From assembly GCA_001549895.1 (NCBI GenBank), contig AP014719.1, positions 1,860,001-1,924,000 on the forward strand: 64,000 nucleotides of DNA, read 5' to 3'. A program made the translations under genes and the position numbers. Under the pieces are notes generated by a model. That model did no database searches and was not told the origin of the DNA. It was given only the letters and a program-made list of their open reading frames with translations. This stretch comes from Arthrobacter sp. Hiyo8. GTDB taxonomy: Bacteria; Actinomycetota; Actinomycetes; Actinomycetales; Micrococcaceae. How positions within the stretch are numbered: position 1 is the stretch's first letter; each line of letters opens with the position of its first letter. Shown here in pieces: positions 20,224 to 29,667 of this stretch.

Positions 20224-20289
20224 GCGCCCGACGGCGGCCCGCGTCGGGTCCGGCAGGCGGTGTGGCGGCGCCCGACGGCGGCCCGCGTC
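20224..20289. repeat. Pair of 22-nt direct repeats
   Basis: The 22-nt unit beginning GCGCCCGACGGCGGCC occurs at 20224-20245 and again at 20268-20289, 44 bases apart. The pair lies between the S9 peptidase stop and tRNA-Ser(GCU). Its role is unknown. Confidence 0.6.
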
Positions 20290-20347
20290 CCCGTTTTGCA
20301 CTGGGTGCCCAGTTCTGCGTATCCTTGGTTGGCTAGCAATAGCAACT

Positions 20348-20435
20348 GGAGACGTGCCAGAGCGGCCGAATGGGCTTCACTGCTAATGAAGTGTGGGGCA
20401 CAACTCCACCGGGGGTTCAAATCCCCCCGTCTCCG
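20348..20435 (+). tRNA. tRNA-Ser(GCU)
   Basis: An 88-nt gene with acceptor stem GGAGACG paired with CGTCTCC, discriminator G, anticodon stem CTTCA/TGAAG around the loop CTGCTAA (anticodon GCU), a long variable arm and the T loop GGTTCAAATCC. CCA is not encoded. Confidence 0.95.
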
Positions 20436-20441
20436 CGTTTT

Positions 20442-20469
20442 GGCCCCGGTCCTTGGACCGGGCCTTTTT
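20442..20469 (+). terminator. Intrinsic terminator after tRNA-Ser(GCU)
   Basis: A GC-rich stem (GGCCCCGGTCC with GGACCGGGCC) is followed by TTTTT. The left arm has CCCC where the right arm has GGG, a one-base bulge that would vanish if one G were restored, in keeping with the run-shortening seen throughout the window. Confidence 0.75.
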
Positions 20470-20588
20470 GCGTTCCGGGCCTTCAGCGTCCGGTTCTGGC
20501 GGGGAAGATTCATGTCTCCGACTCCTTGAATTCAGCTTGCGCCAATAGCCTCGTCCGGGTAACGGAGACCACCGACGAGGAGAGATTC

Positions 20589-21670
20589 ATGCGTTCAATG
20601 ACGAGATTCGCGATCGCGACGGTTGGGGCCGTCTTGCTGTCAACCACGTTGCTCACTCCGCCGGCACTGGCGGCCAATGACGGCAACACTTCAGGACAGA
20701 ATGGCTCCAACGGCAACGGACACCAAGGCAATACCGAAGGCTTCAGCTTCGGCGTGATCGGCGATGTACCCTACGGTGCCGCTGAGATCCAAGCCTTCCC
20801 GTCCTACATCCAGGACCTCAACGCACACAAGGAACTGAGCTTTGTAGCACACGTGGGCGACATCAAGAACGGGTCATCCCAGTGCACGGACCAGTACTTC
20901 GAAGCCATCAAGAAGAACTTCGACAGCTTCACGGCTCCGCTCGTCTACACCCCGGGCGACAACGAGTGGACTGACTGCCACCGAACGAACAACGGCGCCT
21001 ACAACCCCTCGAAAGACTGGCCAAGGTTCGGGAAGTGTTCTTCCCGAAGCCAGGTGTCACGCTTGGTTCGCCGATGCAGGTGAAGTCACAGGCAAAGGAA
21101 GGCTTCCCGGAGAACGTCAGCTTCCGCAAGCATCAGGTCGCCTTCACTGCCGTCAACATTCCGGGCAGCGATAATTCGATGCTGCCTTGGACAGGACTTG
21201 GCCAGAGCCAGCCGACCGCCGCCCAAGTGGACGAGGTACAGCAGAGGACCGAAGCTGACATCCAGGAGTTGCGGGGCACCTTCCGCAAGGCGCGGAACAA
21301 CGGTGACCGGGCCGTCGTCGTGATGACGCAGGCGGACATGTTCGACCCGACAGTCGCAGCCCCTTCGCAGGCGGACTTTGGTGCTTTCAAGCCCCTGGTG
21401 CAGACCTTGATCGAGGAATCGAACTCGTTCGGCGGGCCGGTCTACCTGATCAACGGCGATAGCCACGTTTACAACCAAGACCACCCCCTTGCTGCCGGTT
21501 CCGCGTGGCTCTCCTTCTACGGGCAGGCCAGAGCAGCGAAGAACCTGACGCGAATCACCGTGGATGGATCCAACAATGCCAAGGACTGGCTCAAGGTCAC
21601 GGTCAACCCCGAGGAAGCCACGAGCGTCATGTCGTTCGAGCGGGTCCCGTTCACGCACCCGGCTTCGTAG
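20589..21670 (+). CDS. Secreted metallophosphoesterase-like protein
   Basis: A 28-residue signal peptide ends in LLTPPALAA, so the product is exported. The mature protein shows the ordered metal-site motifs of calcineurin-like phosphoesterases: FGVIGDVPYG, AHVGDIKNG, YTPGDNEWTDC (in place of GNHE) and NGDSHVYNQDH. A base is missing near 21008; repair gives NPLERLAKVREVFFP and 360 residues. ATG 20589 follows GGAG. The substrate could be a phosphomonoester or a nucleotide in the medium. The last 20 bases overlap the convergent MFS gene. Confidence 0.78.
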
Positions 21671-23089
21671 CTTTGCCCACAACACTGCGGCTGACTTCAG
21701 CTCCGGCGTGCCGGTGCAGCGTGAGGCTGTCCACTGTGCTCAACAGCATCACGGCAGCCATGGAGAGGAAGGCGCCACGGTACGCCGAGGAAGGGCCGTC
21801 GCCGAAGAACGACACATGATCGAAGAGACGCAGGAAGAGCGCACCCACCGCAATACCCGCACCAGCGGCCAGTTGCACCAGGGTGGCTGACACCGCGTTG
21901 GCCGAAGGTAGCTCCCCTGGAACGATATCCGCATATTGCACGGAGGCGTACGCGGAAAATCCGATCGAACGGAAGGCCCCGCTGGCCAGCAGCAAGGCAA
22001 AAATCAGCGGCTCCGGCGTCCCTGCGTTGAGCGCTGCACAAGCGGCAAAGGTGACGGCCGAGGCGAAAGAGGCGAAGACCAACACGGGCTTGAAGCCGAA
22101 TCGCCGAATGATGGGCGTCGTGGCGGGCTTGATGCCTATGTTGCCAATGAACACCGCTGCCACCATGGCACCGGATTTGAGTGGATCCCAGCCAAAGCCA
22201 TCCTGGAACAACAGCGGCAGCAGAAAGGGCACCGAGCTGATGGTCAGGCGATAGACGAACCCTCCGGTGGAAGTGGCCCGGAACGTGCGAGTGGCGAAAA
22301 CCCGGAGATCGAAGAGCGGGGCTTTGGCCTTGAGCATCCACCAGGCCGCTCCGGCCAAAGCCAATGCTCCGGCCAGCAGCACTGCTGCCGGAACCGCGCC
22401 CGCGCCATGGCCGCCAACCCCTTCAAGACCCACCACAAGCGATCCGACGCCGAAAGTGGTGAGTGCGAGGCCGAGCCAATCGAGCCGCCGGCCCGCATCG
22501 CCTCCCTTGTGCGGAACCAGCCTCAGGGCTGCGATGAACGCAGCAAGGCCCAGCGGGACGTTGATCAGGAAGATCCAGTGCCAGGAAAGATACGTTGTGA
22601 AAGCTCCGCCAACGAGCGGCGCCAAAACGGGCGCCAGCAACCCTGGCCAGACAAGGAATGCCGTGGCGCGGAGAAGCTCCGACTTGGGCGTGCCCCGCAG
22701 CACCACGAGAGTGCCTACCGGCACCATCATGGCCCCGCCGGCCCCTGTGCCACCCGGCTCAAGGTCAGCAGGGTGAGGTCCTGGCTGGCCGCGCACAGCA
22801 CCGACGCCACCGTGAAGACCGCGATCGCCAGACAGAAGATCCGGCGTGCGCCAAATCGTTCTGCGAGCCAGCTACTGAGCGGAATTCCCATGGCCACAGT
22901 CACCAGGTAGGCGGTCATCGTGATGTTGACATCGGCCGAGACTACTTTGAAGTCGGCGGCGATGCTCGGCATGGCGGTTGTAAGGACTGTTCCGTCCAGG
23001 AACTCCATGAAGAAGGTGGCGGCAACCAGCAAGGCGAGCCGTGGCTGCCACTTGGATTCGGACAGGACGTCCGGGGCTGCGCCCGTCAC
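21651..23089 (-). CDS. MFS multidrug exporter, DHA2/EmrB type
   Basis: A 479-residue protein with about 14 hydrophobic helices. The start (RLALLVAATFFMEFLDGTVLTTAMPSI) is the typical motif D1 region of the 14-helix drug:H+ antiporters, and the segment RVAQGAGGAMMVPVG is the motif C-like antiporter region. One base is missing near 22740 within that motif. The gene begins with a GTG overlapping the stop codon of the recQ-like gene (GTGA), so translation is probably coupled. The substrate is unknown. Confidence 0.85.
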
Positions 23090-25255
23090 GCCGCTTGGCC
23101 GAGGACGAGAGGCAATACCGATCCTGCTCCGGCTTGCCTGAGAGCGCGGCCGGCAACAGTCATGGTCCAGCGGCTGTCCGCAAGGTCATCGACCAGAAGG
23201 ATGCCTTGGCCGCCGAGCGACGCAAGGTTCTGTCCAAGTTCCGGACCCACCACGAGGCGCTCCCAGACACCGGCCAGCCGGTAGGCGCTGTTGCCGCCGC
23301 GCCCGCCAGTTGGTCCGCCGTGCTGGAGTTCGAGGGCTCCCAAATAGGGCATCCGGCCGATTCCGGCTATGCCGCGGGCCAAGGATTCGACGAGCGCCGG
23401 CTTATTCCTGGACGGGATGCTCACGACGGCTGCCGGACGCCCTTGGCCGCTCCACCCGGTGGATCGGCCGTCTCCGGCAGACCATTCGCGCAAGACCTGC
23501 ACGCAAGCCTGCAACATGGCAGGTTCAACCTCGCGGTCAGCCGCACCGGCGGCAAAGAGCTCACGGAGGGCACCGCCCCAGCCGAGGTCGGTCAGGCGCG
23601 CCAACACGCGCCCTTCGGCCAGCAATTCATCCGGTTTGATCTTGCCTTTCACCGCCACGCCCAGCCGGTCCATCCCGCTGGGCCATTGAAGCCGTGGCTC
23701 GAGCGCAAGGCCCGCCCGGCGAAGCGTCTGCCCGGCGGCGTCGGCGGCGGCTGCTGCCACGTCCGCCGGGAACCACCTGCCGGCGCAATTGTCGCAGCGA
23801 CCGCACGCACGCGCGGACTCGTCGTCCAGGACCGCGGTGATGTATTCCATGCGGCATCCGGCGGTGTCCTGGTAGATCACCATGGAATCCTGCTCGTCCA
23901 CCCGGGCCTCGGCGATGCGGGCGTAGCGTTCGGCGTCATAGATCCACGGACGTCCCGTGGACTTCCAGCCACCGCCCACGCGCTCCACCGCTCCATCCAC
24001 GGCCAGGACCTTCAGCAGGAGTTCCAAGGGAGTCCGGCGCAGGTCCACCCGCGCTTCGAGTGCCACGGTGGACAAGGCAGAGCCGGCTTCGGCCAAGACA
24101 GTAAGTACGGCGGCGGCCTTCTCCTCGGAGGGCATCGAAGCAGTGGCAAAGTACTGCCAGATCTCGCGGTCCTCGGATCCGGGAAGAAGGAGCACATCGG
24201 CGTTTGCGGCGCCACGACCGGCACGGCCGACCTGCTGGTAGTAAGCCACCGGCGATGAGGGGGCGCCAAGGTGGATGACGAATCCGAGATCCGGTTTGTC
24301 GAAGCCCATGCCGAGCGCCGAGGTGGCAACGAGCGCCTTCACCTGGTTGTCCTTGAGCAGTTGCTCGGCCCGTTCACGATCCGCGGGGTCCGTGCGCCCG
24401 GTGTAGGACAAAACGTTGTGGCCTGCCTCGGAGAGCAGCCGGGCGGTGTCTTCAGCGGCCGAAACGGTCAGGGTGTAGATGATTCCGCTGCCTGGCATGT
24501 CTGCCAGATGGGTCAACAACCAGCCAAGGCGATCGCGCGAATCGGCGAGCTTCAAGACACCTAGCCGCAAGGACTCCCGGCCAAGCTGCCCGCGGATGGT
24601 CAGCACTCCGGCGCCGAGCTGCTCTTCGATGTCATGGACCACCCGGGAGTTTGCTGTGGCCGTGGTAGCCAGCACGGGAACACTCCCAGGCAGTTGCTCG
24701 ATAAGATCGGAGATGCGCCGATAGTCGGGACGGAAATCGTGCCCCAGTCCGAAATGCAGTGTGCCTCGTCAATCACCAGGAGGCCGGTGCGGCGGATGAG
24801 CTCGGGAAGCTGGTTCTCCCGGAACGAAGGATTGGTGAGCCGCTCCGGCGAAACCAGGAGAACGTCCACCTGGTCCGCGGCCAGTTGCTCCCGGACGTTG
24901 TCCCACTCAAGCTGATTGGCGGAATTGATCGCCACGGCCCGCACTCCGGCACGTGCGGCCGCTGCCACTTGGTCCCGCATCAGCGCGAGCAGGGGCGACA
25001 CTATGAGGGTTGGCCCTGCGCCCGGCGCCTCAACAACAACGACGAGACGAAGTACACGGCCGACTTGCCCCAGCCCGTCCGCTGCACCACCAAAGCCCGC
25101 CGTCCGGCGTCGACGAGGGCCTCAATCGCCTCATACTGGCCGTCGTGGAATCGGGCGTCCGCATTTCCCACAAGCTCCTTCAGTACTTCAAGGGCCTGCA
25201 GCCGGGTGGTGGACTGTTCTGCTGCGAGTAGGGCAGCATCCGGGTTGTTGGGCAT
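23086..25255 (-). CDS. recQ: RecQ-family DNA helicase with phosphoribosyltransferase-like tail
   Basis: The helicase core shows motif I as RTGWGKSAVYF, motif II as VIDEAHCISDWGHDFRPDY, and later motifs around VLSYTGRTDPADRERAE and QVGRAGRG. A zinc-binding segment (CRMEYI...CGRCDNC) follows. The last 100 residues contain GILLVDDLADSRWTMTVAGR, which resembles the PRPP-binding loop of phosphoribosyltransferases. Motif I has Trp-Gly where the usual form is Gly-Gly. Bases are missing near 25022 and 24750; repair gives 724 codons. ATG 25255 is chosen as the start. RecQ enzymes unwind DNA during repair. Confidence 0.85.
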
Positions 25256-25299
25256 GGCTTCAGTATTCCAGCACCCGCAGACAGCCAGAACCCGGAACG

Positions 25300-25334
25300 T
25301 CATCTATGTGGACAAGCGTTTTCCACATAGATGA
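25300..25334. promoter_or_regulatory. Perfect 13-nt-arm palindrome between recQ and manB
   Basis: TCATCTATGTGGA (25300-25312) is repeated inverted at 25322-25334 around a 9-nt spacer. It sits in the 124-bp gap between two divergent genes, 46 bases upstream of the manB start. This position suits an operator for a dimeric regulator of one or both genes. A transcript hairpin is also possible. Confidence 0.55.
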
Positions 25335-25379
25335 GGTCCCGGCGCGGCGACGACCTCGCTCCACAGTAAGATTGAGCGC

Positions 25380-26797
25380 GTGACTAGCGAGCAGAACAAG
25401 ACATTTGACCTCTCGGCTTCCTTCAAGGCCTATGACGTCCGGGGAATCGTCGGCGAATCCATCACCTCCCACATCGTGGAATCCGTCGGCGCGGCCTTCG
25501 TCGACACCCTCGGCCTCGCCGGGGAAACTGTGCTGGTTGGAGGCGACATGCGCCCGTCGTCCCCTGAATTCATCAAGGCTTTTGCCGACGGCGCTGCCCG
25601 CCGCGGCGCCAATGTCCAACTCCTGGACCTCATCTCCACCGACGAGCTCTACTACGCTTGCGGTGCCCTCAATGCGGCCGGCGCGACGTTCACCGCGAGC
25701 CACAACCCCGCCGAGTACAACGGCATCAAGATGTCCAAGGCCGGCGCCCAGCCGATCTCTTCCGAAACAGGCCTCAAGGAAATCCAGGCGCTGGCGGAGA
25801 AGTACCTCAATAGCGGGAGCATCCCTGCTGCGGATGTACAGGGCAAGATCAGCACCCGCGATGTCCTGAAGGACTACTCGGAGTACTTGCGCAGCCTGGT
25901 TGACCTCAAGGGCTCCCGTCCGCTGAAGATCGTCGTCGACGCCGGAAACGGCATGGCCGGGCTGACCACTCCCGCGGTCCTTGGTGACCAGCTGCTTCCG
26001 GCCCTGCCTTTCGAGATTGTTCCCCTGTACTTTGAGCTGGACGGTTCCTTCCCGAATCACCCGGCCAATCCGCTTGAGCCCGAAAACCTGCGCGATCTTC
26101 AGGCCGCAGTCATCGAGCACGGTGCGGATATTGGCCTGGCGTTCGACGGCGACGCCGACCGTTGCTTCGTGATCGACGAAAAAGGCGAACCCGTGTCGCC
26201 GTCTGCCATCACGGGGATGGTTGCGCGCCGGGAAATCGCCCGTGCACAGGCTGCAGGCGAAGAGACCCCCGTGATCATCCATAACCTGCTGACCTCACGG
26301 GCAGTCCCGGAACTCGTGGCCGCGGACGGTGGCAGGGCCGTGCGCACACGTGTGGGCACTCTTTCATCAAGGCTGTCATGGCCGAAGAAGGAGCCGTCTT
26401 CGGCGGCGAACACTCGGCGCACTTCTACTTCCGCGATTTTTGGAACGCTGACACCGGCATGCTTGCGGCCATGCATGTGTTGGCCGCATTGGGCGAGCAG
26501 GATGGCCCGCTGTCCGAACTTGGCCGCCAGTACGAGCCCTATGTCTCTTCCGGTGAAATCAATTCCGAAATCGAGGACAAGGCAGGAGCCATTGAGCGGG
26601 TCCGCGCCGATTTTGATGGCGAAGACGTGGACGTGGACACCATGGACGGCAGCACCTTCACCGCGAAGGACGGTAGCTGGTGGTTCAATCTTCGTCCCTC
26701 CAACACGGAGCCTTTCCTACGCCTGAACGCCGAGGCGAAGGATGTTGCCACCATGGAAAAGGTCCGGGACCGTGTCCTTGCACTGGTCAGGGCCTAG
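25380..26797 (+). CDS. manB: Phosphomannomutase/phosphoglucomutase
   Basis: The four signature regions of the alpha-phosphohexomutases are present: the phosphoserine loop TASHNP, the metal loop DGDADRCF, the sugar-binding loop GEHSAHFYFRD and the phosphate-binding RPSNTEPFLRL. The enzyme interconverts mannose or glucose 1- and 6-phosphates and so feeds GDP-mannose and cell-envelope glycans. One G is missing near 26358; repair gives 472 residues. It starts at GTG 25380 and may be cotranscribed with the next gene, 27 bp on. Confidence 0.9.
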
Positions 26798-26824
26798 CCG
26801 GCAGCCGCGAAGGCGAGCAGCAGC

Positions 26825-27274
26825 ATGAACTCCATCGACGGCCTCGAAAGCACCAAGGAACTCGAACTCCGCGAAGTGCGTGAAACCCTTGGGGCCGCCC
26901 TGGCGACGGCGCAGGAACACCTTGAACAAAACGGTGGCTTCCTGCCCTTCGCCGTCACGCTCGCCCAGGACAACGAACTTCGGATCGTCTTCGTAACGCC
27001 CGGAGAGCCGGACGACGAGGGAAACGTCGACACGGAGTCTATGCTGGCAGACATCCTCGAATTGCTTCGCCAGGGCCGTGACGAATACCGCGCGGTGGCG
27101 ATTACGAGCGATGTCATCCTGCCGGAGCACGGCTCGGACGGGATTCACGCCGCGGCCGAGCATCGCAGCGGCGGTCTCCTCGCGGCCGTTGTCCCCTATG
27201 CCCGGACCGCTGAAGGCTTCACCTTTGACAACGCCGAAGCTGACACCAATGAACCCCTTGTATGGGTGGACTAG
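26825..27274 (+). CDS. Conserved hypothetical protein
   Basis: This intact gene encodes 149 residues, acidic and soluble, without signal or membrane segments. The visible core alternates strands and helices (FLPFAVTLAQDNELRIVFV, EYRAVAITSDVILPE, GGLLAAVVPYART). It follows manB by 27 bp on the same strand, so an operon is likely. I recognise no family. Confidence 0.65.
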   Translation: MNSIDGLESTKELELREVRETLGAALATAQEHLEQNGGFLPFAVTLAQDNELRIVFVTPGEPDDEGNVDTESMLADILELLRQGRDEYRAVAITSDVILPEHGSDGIHAAAEHRSGGLLAAVVPYARTAEGFTFDNAEADTNEPLVWVD

Positions 27275-27298
27275 ACCTTACTCCGTAAGCTTGAGGGC

Positions 27299-27747
27299 AT
27301 GAAGATCAATGCCTTCGCGGATGTGAGCCTGCGTGCGCTCCTGGTTCTGTCGTCCGCGCCCGCAGGTGAACTCCTGACGACCCAGAATATTGCAGACGCC
27401 GTGGGGACTCCGTACCACCACGTCAGCAAGGCCATTGTTCGGCTACGGGAGCTGGGCCTCATCGACGTCGAGCGCGGCCGCAAGGGTGGATCCCGGCTCA
27501 GCGCCGCCGGACGCCAAGCCACCGTTGGCCACATCCTGCGGGAGTTGAATAACAGGCCCGACCCCGCCGAGTGCCAATCCGTGCATGGCGACTGCCCGCT
27601 GATTACCGAGTGCGGCCTGCGCCACGCCCTGGCCCGGGCGAGGGAAGCCTTCTACCGGGAGTTGGACGACGTCGTCGTATCTTCCCTGCCGCGCCCCGGC
27701 AAATGGCGCCGGCATTCCAGGCGATCGGGTTACGCCCCGGACTGTAA
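27299..27747 (+). CDS. nsrR: Nitric-oxide-sensing Rrf2 regulator NsrR
   Basis: The N-terminal winged helix (MKINAFADVSLRALLVL, then YHHVSKAIVRLRELGLIDVERG) is that of Rrf2 regulators. The three cysteines expected for the NO-reactive iron-sulfur cluster are present in CQSVHGDCPLITEC. One C is missing near 27702; as printed, the frame has no stop and runs on into hmp. With it restored the protein ends FQAIGLRPGL at 27747 with 149 residues. NsrR normally represses hmp until NO damages the cluster, and hmp follows immediately here. Confidence 0.88.
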
Positions 27748-27827
27748 GCCTGGTTCCAGCGCGTCCTGTCATCTCCGGGCTGTCGATTCGCGAAATCCTT
27801 CTACAGCGTGTAGAACTTTAGCTATAG

Positions 27828-27852
27828 ATACTTGCATTCCAAATACAAGTAT
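27828..27852. promoter_or_regulatory. Candidate NsrR operator upstream of hmp
   Basis: ATACTTG (27828-27834) is repeated inverted as CAAGTAT (27846-27852) with 11 bases between. The 25-bp dyad is AT-rich within GC-rich DNA and lies 49 bases before hmp. Its location between nsrR and hmp makes NsrR the natural candidate. Confidence 0.6.
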
Positions 27853-27900
27853 TGATTCCGGTCCGCACTCACCCCACGGGCCACTACGACAGGAGTACCT

Positions 27901-29059
27901 ATGCTCTCGGACAAGTCCTTCCCCGTCATCGAGGCCACCTTGCGCTCGTCGGCTCACGGATTGGCCACATCACCCCAAGTTCTACTCCCGCCTGTTCGCT
28001 GCGCACCCCGAACTGCTTGATGGGCTATTCAGCCGTTCGAACCAGCGCTCCGGCACCCAGCAGCAGGCCCTCGCTGGAAGCATCGCCGCGTTCGCAAGCC
28101 ATCTGGTGAGCAATCCCGGCACCCTGCCGGAGACGGTCCTGTCCCGCATTGCACACCGCCACGCTTCCCTGGGGATCACCGAGCCGCAGTACCAAGTGGT
28201 CTACGAGCACCTCTTCGCCGCCATCGCGGAGGATCTCGCCGAAGTCATCACTCCTGAAATCGCCGAAGCCTGGACCGAGGTCTATTGGCTCATGGCGGAC
28301 GCCCTGATCAAGCTCGAAAAGGGACTCTACGCGGCGCAGGCCAACGGAAAGATGTGGAGCCCCTGGAAGGTCGCGTCCAAGACCCCCGCGGGCACCGGGT
28401 CCATGACTTTCATCCTGGAGCCGGCCGACGATACCCCCATCACCGCAGCCCTGCCCGGCCAATACATCAGCGTCAAAGTCACACTCCCGGATGGCCTGCG
28501 CCAGGTCCGCCAGTACTCGCTTTCGGGCGACGCCGGCACCAGCCGCAGCTTCACGACCAAGATCGACGACGGCGGCGAGGTCTCGCCCGTGCTGCACGGA
28601 ACCGTTGGGGTCGGCGATGTCCTGGAGATCTCCAACCCCTACGGAGAGATCACGCTCAAGGATGGAGACGGCCCTGTGGTCCTCGCCTCGGCCGGTATCG
28701 GCTGCACGCCTACGGCTTCCATCCTGCGCTCGCTCGCCGATTCCGGCTCCAGCCGCCAAGTCCTGGTATTACACGCGGAGAGCAATCTGGACAGTTGGGC
28801 CCTGCGCGGGCAGATGACGGACGACGTCGAGCGCCTGGACGCAGCCGAACTCCAGCTCTGGCTGGAGGAACCGCAGGCCGGGGCCAACGCGGGCTTCATG
28901 TCACTGCGCGAGGTGGACCTTCCGACCGACGCCTCGCTGTACCTCTGCGGACCGCTGCCGTTCATGAAGCACATCCGCAACGAAGCCATCAACGCCGGAA
29001 TTCCCGCCACAAAGATTCACTACGAGGTCTTCGGTCCGGACATCTGGCTCGCTAACTAG
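27901..29059 (+). CDS. hmp: Flavohaemoprotein (nitric oxide dioxygenase) Hmp
   Basis: An N-terminal globin domain (FYSRLFAAHPELLDGLFSRS, YQVVYEHLFAAI) is joined to a ferredoxin-reductase-like module with RQYSLS for FAD, GIGCTPTASIL for NAD and a C-terminal YLCGPLPFMKHI. It converts NO to nitrate with NADPH and oxygen. Bases are missing near 27943 and 27975 in the first 25 codons; repair gives 386 residues. The gene belongs with nsrR. Its stop overlaps by four bases the end of a convergent TetR gene. Confidence 0.9.
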
Positions 29060-29666
29060 CAAGCAGCAGACGACCCCGGCCCAACCAGAAGTGGCAGCAT
29101 CACCTCGTCCACCACGTGCACCAGATAATCGTCGTCAATCGGTGCTCCGGAGAAAATGAACCGCTGCCGCAGCAGGGCGGGCCGGCCTCGATCCTCGTCT
29201 CCGTGGCCACGCTGGGATGGCATTCGCCGCGGGCCGCGGCTTGCTCAATGATGGCGCCCATGATCCTTGCTACGTTGCCGCGAGCGTACTCGTGGACCTC
29301 AGCCGCCACCGTAGGATTCTGCAGCGCCTCCCCAAGAGCCCGCGCATGGCTTGCCCCACTGCTCCTTCCAGTTGTTGGGCCACGAGCCGCAGTATCGCCA
29401 GGGCGTCTTCGCGCAGGCTGCCGGTATCCGGCGCGGAGGCGGGGCCAGGCATGGCATCGTATGCCGCCTCGAGGACGAGGCCGCGCGTCCGGGCCACCGC
29501 CGGTAGAGCGAAGCTTTACTCGCCCTGGCGCGCACGGCCACGCTTTCCATGGTCAGTGCCGCGTAGCCGGATTCGGCGATCTCGGCCCGGACCGCCTCGA
29601 AGATCGCGCTGTTCAGGACCGCCCGCGGCGGCGCGGCAGCTTCCGGTGGTCCGGCTGCTGCGGCAT
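29056..29666 (-). CDS. TetR family regulator next to the RPH-like gene
   Basis: After repair of four lost bases (near 29625, 29490, 29335 and 29170) the protein has 204 residues. It has a TetR helix-turn-helix: IFEAVRAEIAESGYAALTME, then VAVRARASKASLYRRWPGR. The rest is a helical ligand-binding domain ending DDYLVHVVDEVMLPLLVGP. The start ATG lies one base after the stop of the large PEP-utilising gene, so the two are cotranscribed. It is the likely reader of the palindrome at 32266. Confidence 0.78.
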
Positions 29667-29667
29667 C

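Noticed and set aside
20370..20588. An upstream extension of the secreted phosphoesterase through the tRNA-Ser gene
   Set aside because: The frame is open by chance. The signal peptide and ribosome site place the start at 20589, after the tRNA and its terminator.
25260..26282. Minus-strand frame of 340 codons opposite manB
   Set aside because: The plus strand carries all four phosphohexomutase motifs. The antisense frame has no domain and crosses the divergent promoter.
27299..29059. A single 586-codon frame that would fuse NsrR to Hmp
   Set aside because: The frame is open only because a missing C near 27702 removes the nsrR stop. Between the domains it reads intergenic DNA that holds the operator dyad, and hmp has its own ATG at 27901.
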